Below, piece by piece: positions 6,239 through 10,428 of a stretch of 10,428 nucleotides of DNA (within the stretch, counting starts at the first letter, position 1; the number at the start of each line of letters is the position of its first letter). The position numbers and the translations under genes were made by a program. Source of the DNA: Candidatus Omnitrophota bacterium (GTDB taxonomy: Bacteria > Omnitrophota > Gorgyraeia > Zapsychrales > Fredricksoniimonadaceae); assembly GCA_017987425.1 (NCBI GenBank), contig JAGNTT010000053.1, forward strand, positions 1 through 10,428, written 5' to 3'. The notes beneath the pieces are model-generated. The model worked only from the letters and a program-made list of their open reading frames with translations, searched no databases and was not told where the DNA came from.

Positions 6239-7180
6239 ATGATTCAGTATTCAATCGTATTGCCGATCTATAACGAGGAATCCTGTTTGCGTGAGGTCCT
6301 TAAACGTATCACGACCACCATGGAGTCCATGCATGAGCCTTATGAGGTGATTTGTATCGACGATTGCAGCAAAGATTCGACCTGGAGCATCATCCAGGAC
6401 CTTCATTCCCAAAATCCTTCCATTAAAGGGCTTCATTTCTTAAGAAATTTCGGTCATCAGATCGGTGTTTTCGCCGGGATCAGGCATAGTAAGGGGAAAT
6501 ATCTGGCCATCCTGGACGCCGACGGCCAGGATCCGCCGGAGCTTTTGCCCGAGATGTTCAAGAAATGCCGGGAAGGTTTTGACGTTGTCTACGCCGTCCG
6601 CCGTAAACGCAAAGAAAATATTTTTAAGAAAGTGGCTTACGCGCTTTTTTACCGCTTCTTTAAAGCGATTGTTCCGTTTGAAGTACCTCTGGATTCAGGG
6701 GATTTCTCTGTCTTTTCCAGACCGGTGGCTGACTTTATATCTTCCAGGACGGAAAAACGGCCGTTCATTCGCGGTCTGCGCAGCTGGCACGGGGGAAAAC
6801 AGACGGCCTTTGAATATGAGCGTCAGCGCCGTTTGTCCGGGGAGCCCAAGTACACATTGTTCAAACTTTTCATGCTGGCCCTAAATGCGTCGGTCTCTTT
6901 TTCAAAAGTGCCGCTCCGATTGATTTCCATTACCGGGATGACCATCGCATTGATATCCTTCCTCGCCGGCATCAGTCTTGTCGTATTAAAGTTCACCAAT
7001 GGTATTGACCTTTTAGGGTGGACCTCAACGGCCACTTTGATCATGTTTTTTGGCGGACTTAATCTCCTCGTTTTGGGCATCATTGGTGAATATGTGGGGG
7101 ATATTTTCGATGAAGTTAAAAATCGTCCAACTTTTTTAATAGACTATAAATTAGGGATTGATTCAGAAACAATCAGCTAA
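6239..7180 (+). CDS. Polyprenyl-phosphate glycosyltransferase, GtrB/ArnC-like
   Basis: This is a 313-residue family 2 glycosyltransferase with a membrane tail, of the type that moves a sugar from a nucleotide to undecaprenyl phosphate on the cytoplasmic face. The GT-A part has VLPIYNEES (7-15), CIDDCSKDST (39-48), LRNFGHQIG (68-76) and the metal-binding DAD at 93-95 in ILDADGQDPP. SGEPKY (200-205) precedes an amphipathic stretch and two predicted membrane helices at about 229-252 and 263-285. RPTFLI near the end is also typical. The ATG follows AAAGGA with a short 3-nt gap. It is first behind the rightward promoter, and a GT-C-like gene appears at the end of the window. Together these recall GtrB/GtrC or ArnC/ArnT partnerships. 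The donor sugar is unknown. Confidence 0.9.
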   Translation: MIQYSIVLPIYNEESCLREVLKRITTTMESMHEPYEVICIDDCSKDSTWSIIQDLHSQNPSIKGLHFLRNFGHQIGVFAGIRHSKGKYLAILDADGQDPPELLPEMFKKCREGFDVVYAVRRKRKENIFKKVAYALFYRFFKAIVPFEVPLDSGDFSVFSRPVADFISSRTEKRPFIRGLRSWHGGKQTAFEYERQRRLSGEPKYTLFKLFMLALNASVSFSKVPLRLISITGMTIALISFLAGISLVVLKFTNGIDLLGWTSTATLIMFFGGLNLLVLGIIGEYVGDIFDEVKNRPTFLIDYKLGIDSETIS

Positions 7181-7198
7181 CAGGAAGATTGTATATTG

Positions 7199-7798
7199 AT
7201 GTTCCTAAAACTGCTTCATTCCATAGCGGCCCAACCGTTTGTTTATAACCAAATTCAAATTTTTTTTGGATCACACAAACGCAAACAAGTTATCAAAGAA
7301 AATCTTTTGGAACTGCCTGATGGTCTTGTTGTTCTTGATCTAGGAGGAGGGACGGGATTTTATCGTGATCTTTTGGGAAGAAATATAATATACATTTGTT
7401 TGGATAATGATTTGATCAAACTTAATGGTATGAATGCTAAAAAAAATCTGAAAGATTTTCCTTTGCTTGCGGATGCGAGCCGAATCCCCTTAAAGGATCT
7501 GAGTGTTGATGTTATTGTTTGCAACTCGATGTCCCATCATATTACAGAAGCAATTTTGGAAAATTTACTTTCCGAAAGCTCAAGAGTATTAAAAACCACA
7601 GGAAAATTTTTATTTTTAGACGCTGTTTATCGTTCGGAGAGTTTTTTAAATCGGCTTTTATGGAAATTAGACAGAGGCGAGCATCCGCATACTAAGGCAA
7701 AATTAATGTCCATGATTAATAACTATTTTACAGTGGTTTCATTTAAGGAATTTTATCATTTTTATGATTACGTCTTCTTTGCCGGAAGAGTCAAGTAG
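7199..7798 (+). CDS. Class I SAM-dependent methyltransferase
   Basis: This is a 199-residue methyltransferase of the Methyltransf_11 kind. Motif I VVLDLGGGTGFY is at 44-55, the ribose-binding acidic position is D69 in CLDND, and DASRIPL (92-98) is the adenine-side motif. RVLKTTGKFLFLD (129-141) is the usual strand after motif III. I chose the ATG at 7199. A TTG at 7196 lies directly before it in frame and is slightly better spaced from AGGAAG at 7182-7187, so the true start could be either. It lies 18 nt after the glycosyltransferase and probably shares its transcript. The acceptor is likely a sugar or lipid-linked sugar because of the neighbours, but nothing in the protein identifies it. Codon use is more A/T-rich than in the upstream genes. 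Confidence 0.85.
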   Translation: MFLKLLHSIAAQPFVYNQIQIFFGSHKRKQVIKENLLELPDGLVVLDLGGGTGFYRDLLGRNIIYICLDNDLIKLNGMNAKKNLKDFPLLADASRIPLKDLSVDVIVCNSMSHHITEAILENLLSESSRVLKTTGKFLFLDAVYRSESFLNRLLWKLDRGEHPHTKAKLMSMINNYFTVVSFKEFYHFYDYVFFAGRVK

Positions 7799-7837
7799 TG
7801 CTGGATGTGCTAGCGTTCTAGAATCGGATCAATATTT

Positions 7838-8629
7838 ATGCATAAATCACAACATTCGGAAGTCATTATCCTGTCGCCTGAAAAGCAATGTACATTTGAG
7901 AACAAATGGTACTACGATATCGCGCAGCCTTCGCATTTTTGGATTGAGGGACGATTTAAAGTTTTTATGAATTTAATTAATCAGGCAGGCATGGATATTC
8001 ATAAACCTTTACAGGGAATGGAAATCGGATGCGGAAACAGTGTCGTAAGATCAGAACTCGAGGCCCGGTCATCGTGGATTGTTGATGGTTCAGATTTAGA
8101 TTTGCATGGGCTTCAATTGGCAAAGAATAGCAAAGGAAAAATCTATTTATATGACATATTAGAGCAAAATCCGATGTTCAAGGAACGATACGATTTTCTT
8201 ATTTTGTTCGATGTTATTGAGCACATTCCCGATGTTGCTCGTTTTATGGATGCCTGTTTGTTTCATTTAAAAAAAGGCGGAATTATGTTTATAAATGTTC
8301 CTGCCTTACAAAGATTATTCAGTGTTTACGATCAAGTCCAAGGACATCAATTGCGATATGTTAAATCAACTTTGAGACGGGTCTTGCCAGAGTCAAAATT
8401 TAACATAATTGATATGAGGTATTGGGGTTTAAGTTTAGTCCCGTTGGTTTTTATCAGGAAAGTAATGTCTCATTCATCCCAAAATCCGGAGACAGTTATC
8501 AGGAAAGGCTTCCAGCCCCCCAGACAGGGCATAAACAACATTTTGAGAAAGATTTTATTGTTTGAAATGCGCATTCTCCCCACACCTGTCATGGGGACAT
8601 CGTTATTTGCGGTTGTTCAGAAAATTTAA
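7838..8629 (+). CDS. Class I SAM-dependent methyltransferase, Methyltransf_23-like
   Basis: This is a 263-residue methyltransferase unlike its upstream neighbour. The SAM motif is MEIGCGNS (61-68), SDLD (85-88) is the acidic ribose-binding region, and LFDVIEHIPD (123-132) is the strongly conserved strand-4 motif. INVPALQRLFSVYDQ (152-166) followed by GHQLRY is a pattern seen in many methyltransferases of polysaccharide loci. The N-terminal 50 residues, with WYYDIAQPSHFWIEGR, form a family-specific cap. A hydrophobic stretch near 196-206 is too short to call membrane-spanning with confidence. It starts at the ATG 39 nt after the preceding stop, with only a weak GGA upstream. It probably methylates a glycan or lipid-linked intermediate; the substrate is unassigned. 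Confidence 0.87.
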   Translation: MHKSQHSEVIILSPEKQCTFENKWYYDIAQPSHFWIEGRFKVFMNLINQAGMDIHKPLQGMEIGCGNSVVRSELEARSSWIVDGSDLDLHGLQLAKNSKGKIYLYDILEQNPMFKERYDFLILFDVIEHIPDVARFMDACLFHLKKGGIMFINVPALQRLFSVYDQVQGHQLRYVKSTLRRVLPESKFNIIDMRYWGLSLVPLVFIRKVMSHSSQNPETVIRKGFQPPRQGINNILRKILLFEMRILPTPVMGTSLFAVVQKI

Positions 8630-8689
8630 CCAAACTTACCGGACGAGTTAGCGGTGCGACAGGTTGGCGACATTTTAGCTGGTATATAA

Positions 8690-9781
8690 GTGCGATTAAA
8701 ACAATTAGATGTTCTAAGAGGTATCGCTATTGTCCTGGTTCTTGGAAGGCATTTGCCTTACTATGAAAAATATACGGGAATTGGCGACTGGTTTTTCAAA
8801 CTCTGGGAACAAGTCGGATGGATAGGGGTGGATTTATTCTTTGTTTTAAGCGGGTTTCTGGTTTCAGGACTATTATTTAAAGAGTACCAGTCTTCCGGTA
8901 AAATTAATCTTCGTTTATTTCTGATTAGACGCGGTTTTAAAATATACCCCGCATATTATTTGCTTATTTTATGCACCATCGTTTTTTATTTCTTCGTTCT
9001 CAATCATACCCTTTCGGCCAAAGTAGTTTGGGTGCAGCTTTTATTCTTACAGAATTATTCTTTTTTGCTGTGGGGTCATACATGGTCGCTGGCTGTTGAG
9101 GAGCATTTTTATTTCTTAATAGGCTTATTTTTACTGATATGTTCTAAAAAGAAATTATCTGACCCGTTTAAAGTTCTCACGGGGGCATTCTTTTTTGTAG
9201 CTATTGCATGTTTGATGATGCGGTTACTTAACTTCTTTTACGGAAACGGGCTTTATGCTCATACAACACATCTTTTTCCGACACACCTCAGGATAGATTC
9301 TTTGATGTTCGGTGTTTATTTGTCATACCTGCACCATTTTCATTTTCTAAAAATTAAACAATTTATTACCTCCTTCAAAGATAAAATTATTTTTATAAGT
9401 TGTCTTCTTATATTGCCCGTACTTTTGTTTGAGTTGGAAAAAACGCCGTTTATTTATACATTTGGTCTAACTATGCTTTATGTGGGTTTCGGCGGTATGT
9501 TGATGGTGTTTCTTTATTGTGTTCGCCTGGAAGGTGGGATTTTTGATCTGTTGGCGAAAATCGGGTTCAATTCTTATTCTATATATATTTGGCATATACC
9601 TATTGTCCAATGGGTTGTATCGCCAATGGTGCATTTTACCGGCACAGGCAATTTTGGTTTGATCTTTTTAATGGTGTTATATCTTTTTCTTGCTGTTTCT
9701 TTGGGTATTGTTATGGCAAGGTTGGTAGAGATTCCTTTCCTGAATTATCGAGACAAAGCTTTTTCATCGGTTGTTAACTAA
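8690..9781 (+). CDS. Membrane O-acyltransferase, OafA-like acyltransferase family 3
   Basis: This 363-residue multipass inner-membrane protein transfers acyl, usually acetyl, groups to extracytoplasmic glycans. It carries the family landmarks in order: LDVLRGIAIVLVLGRH (6-21, with R10 and the essential-type H21), DLFFVLSGFLVSGLL (48-62), IRRGFKIYPAYY (79-90), WSLAVEEHFYF (132-142), RIDSLMFG (201-208) and SIYIWHIP near 297-304. About ten hydrophobic helices are apparent. There is no SGNH domain at the C-terminus, so it is the short, AT3-only form. The start is GTG at 8690: an in-frame TAA at 8687-8689 rules out anything earlier, and the protein aligns from its first residues with the family. 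No good Shine-Dalgarno is visible in the 60-bp gap. It likely acetylates the polysaccharide made by this locus. Confidence 0.93.
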   Translation: MRLKQLDVLRGIAIVLVLGRHLPYYEKYTGIGDWFFKLWEQVGWIGVDLFFVLSGFLVSGLLFKEYQSSGKINLRLFLIRRGFKIYPAYYLLILCTIVFYFFVLNHTLSAKVVWVQLLFLQNYSFLLWGHTWSLAVEEHFYFLIGLFLLICSKKKLSDPFKVLTGAFFFVAIACLMMRLLNFFYGNGLYAHTTHLFPTHLRIDSLMFGVYLSYLHHFHFLKIKQFITSFKDKIIFISCLLILPVLLFELEKTPFIYTFGLTMLYVGFGGMLMVFLYCVRLEGGIFDLLAKIGFNSYSIYIWHIPIVQWVVSPMVHFTGTGNFGLIFLMVLYLFLAVSLGIVMARLVEIPFLNYRDKAFSSVVN

Positions 9782-9782
9782 G

Positions 9783-9810
9783 TTGAACATTAGCGGGTCT
9801 TATTTAATAT
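9783..9810 (+). promoter_or_regulatory. Possible promoter upstream of the GT-C-like gene
   Basis: TTGAAC (9783-9788), a 16-bp spacer and TAATAT (9805-9810) each match consensus at four of six positions. The 78-bp gap and the change in base composition here make an independent transcription start plausible. The boxes are mediocre in an AT-rich stretch, so chance is a real alternative. Confidence 0.3.
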
Positions 9811-9823
9811 TTGCAATTAATGG

Positions 9824-9843
9824 TGTTTTTCAAACTGACACAA
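9824..9843 (+). repeat. Repeat copy B, TGTTTTTCAAACTGACACAA
   Basis: This matches repeat copy A (minus strand 5959-5977) at 19 bases, with one extra A. It lies 16 nt upstream of the GT-C-like start, in the same orientation as that gene, just as copy A lies upstream of the phosphofructokinase. Confidence 0.5.
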
Positions 9844-9859
9844 TAAGATTGGTTGATAC

Positions 9860-9871
9860 GTGAGCGCTCAC
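9860..9871. promoter_or_regulatory. Perfect palindrome GTGAGCGCTCAC at the start codon, LacI-family operator-like
   Basis: This 12-bp perfect palindrome has the same sequence as the core of the idealised symmetric lac operator. The LacI/GalR regulator family favours such central-CG palindromes. It overlaps the GTG start of the GT-C-like gene and lies downstream of the weak promoter, where a bound repressor could block transcription. The flanks do not extend the symmetry. As coding sequence it reads V-S-A-H. Confidence 0.3.
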
Positions 9872-10428
9872 TTTCCAAAATTTTCTCCTTGGTGCATTTT
9901 CCCTGTAGTTCTTATTCTTCCTTTTTTGTTCTATCTTTTTGTGTGTAGGGATTTTGTCTGCGGCCTTATCCCGATTAGCGGCGATACGGCCGCCCACTAT
10001 ACTTTTACCAAATACTTTATCAACAATTTAGCAAATGGCGTGATGCCGTTATGGGAGCCGTTCACGTATGCAGGCCGTCCTTTTTTGGCGCTTATTAACG
10101 GGGGGATGCTGAGCCCTTTTATATTTTTGATATGGATTGGAACTTTTATAGGGCTTACGTACTACCAGGCATATATTGTTTTTATACTGTTTTATTTCTT
10201 TTTGGGAGCGCTGGGGTTTTATGTGCTTTCGAGGGAAGTCCTGAAAAGTGATTTTTACGCGTTTTTGGCCTATGCCGCTCTGTTGTTTTCCGGCATAGGT
10301 CTGATGGTTTTTAATCAGATTTATCTGCTGTTCATATTTGTCCCCTCGATGTGGTTCGCGGCTTTCCTTGTGCGTTTTGTGCGCAGGTTCCAAAAAAGCG
10401 ATTTTCTGGGAGTTTTCTTTAGCGCTAT
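9860..10428 (+). CDS. GT-C/YfhO-like multipass membrane protein, 5' part
   Basis: This open frame runs off the window end after 189 residues. TGA at 9854-9856 blocks any earlier start, so GTG at 9860 is the first possible one; no strong ribosome binding site is visible. The first membrane helix spans about 11-29. The following outside loop has ISGDTAAHY (39-47), with an acidic D42 where GT-C glycosyltransferases keep their catalytic Asp, then NGVMPLWEPFTYAGRPF (59-75) and NGGMLSPF, a pattern typical of YfhO and related GT-C proteins. Further helices lie near 86-100, 104-123, 133-150 and 152-171. Such enzymes use polyprenyl-phosphate sugars outside the membrane, which would suit the GtrB-like enzyme upstream. 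GC content is back to the level of the first operon. The minus-strand ORF over the same bases is a shadow. Confidence 0.8.
   Translation, partial: MSAHFPKFSPWCIFPVVLILPFLFYLFVCRDFVCGLIPISGDTAAHYTFTKYFINNLANGVMPLWEPFTYAGRPFLALINGGMLSPFIFLIWIGTFIGLTYYQAYIVFILFYFFLGALGFYVLSREVLKSDFYAFLAYAALLFSGIGLMVFNQIYLLFIFVPSMWFAAFLVRFVRRFQKSDFLGVFFSA

Larger units (their letters stand above)
7181..9859 (+). other. AT-rich decoration-gene island
   Basis: Base composition falls sharply after the GtrB-like gene. Bases 7381-7440 have 13 G/C of 60, against 37 of 60 at 541-600 in the upstream operon and 32 of 60 at 10021-10080 in the last gene. The segment holds two methyltransferases and an acyltransferase with poor ribosome binding sites and a GTG start. 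Its edges are approximate and no transposon or integrase marks them. Horizontal acquisition is inferred from composition and gene content. Confidence 0.5.

Noticed and set aside
7764..7970. 68-residue plus-strand ORF bridging the two methyltransferases
   Set aside because: It overlaps both methyltransferases in another frame and has no recognisable motif or ribosome binding site.
10049..10393. 114-residue minus-strand ORF, rich in Lys, Gln and His
   Set aside because: It is the reverse complement of a membrane-protein gene, where Phe/Leu codons read as Lys/Gln. The plus-strand frame shows typical GT-C features and is open to the window end.

Overview
The window is a bacterial surface-polysaccharide (O-antigen, capsule or exopolysaccharide-like) biosynthesis region. 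A housekeeping-type glycolytic gene sits inside it on the opposite strand. Tight 4-8 bp gene overlaps, Shine-Dalgarno sequences, sigma70-like promoters and polyprenol-phosphate sugar chemistry point to a Gram-negative-type bacterium. A phosphofructokinase with the residues typical of the pyrophosphate-dependent type, in a mid-GC genome with a nucleotide-sugar cluster of this kind, would fit an uncultured lineage such as Omnitrophota. That placement is a low-confidence inference; nothing in the window fixes the taxonomy.

Region 1 (1-4665, + strand) is a compact operon fragment of six genes. It holds the 3' end of a WbpD/WlbB-like sugar N-acetyltransferase carrying a cysteine-rich tail, a WbpE/WlbC-like aminotransferase, a second left-handed beta-helix acetyltransferase, an ArnA/UDP-xylose-synthase-like short-chain dehydrogenase, a second DegT-family aminotransferase, and a DPM1-like family 2 glycosyltransferase. 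The first two steps fit a 2,3-diacetamido-uronic acid branch. The SDR plus second aminotransferase fit a separate 4-amino-4-deoxy sugar branch.

Region 2 (4666-5931) is a lone, convergently oriented 6-phosphofructokinase gene with Asp/Lys at the two positions that normally mark PPi dependence. It has its own promoter, and a strong hairpin lies in its leader.

Region 3 (5932-6238) is a divergent intergenic segment. It has one well-spaced sigma70-like promoter per direction, and the + strand leader contains a repeated GGGG(T)AGTTTTCC motif.

Region 4 (6239-10428, + strand) is a second polysaccharide block. It contains a GtrB/ArnC-like polyprenyl-phosphate glycosyltransferase, two SAM methyltransferases, an OafA-like membrane O-acyltransferase, and the 5' part of a GT-C/YfhO-like multipass membrane protein. 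The methyltransferases and acyltransferase (about 7200-9780) are clearly more AT-rich than everything around them and look like an acquired decoration module.

Together the genes could make nucleotide-activated amino sugars, load a sugar onto a lipid carrier, transfer it with a GT-C enzyme, and decorate the glycan with methyl and acyl groups. I found no tRNA, rRNA, CRISPR array, transposase, integrase or phage gene.
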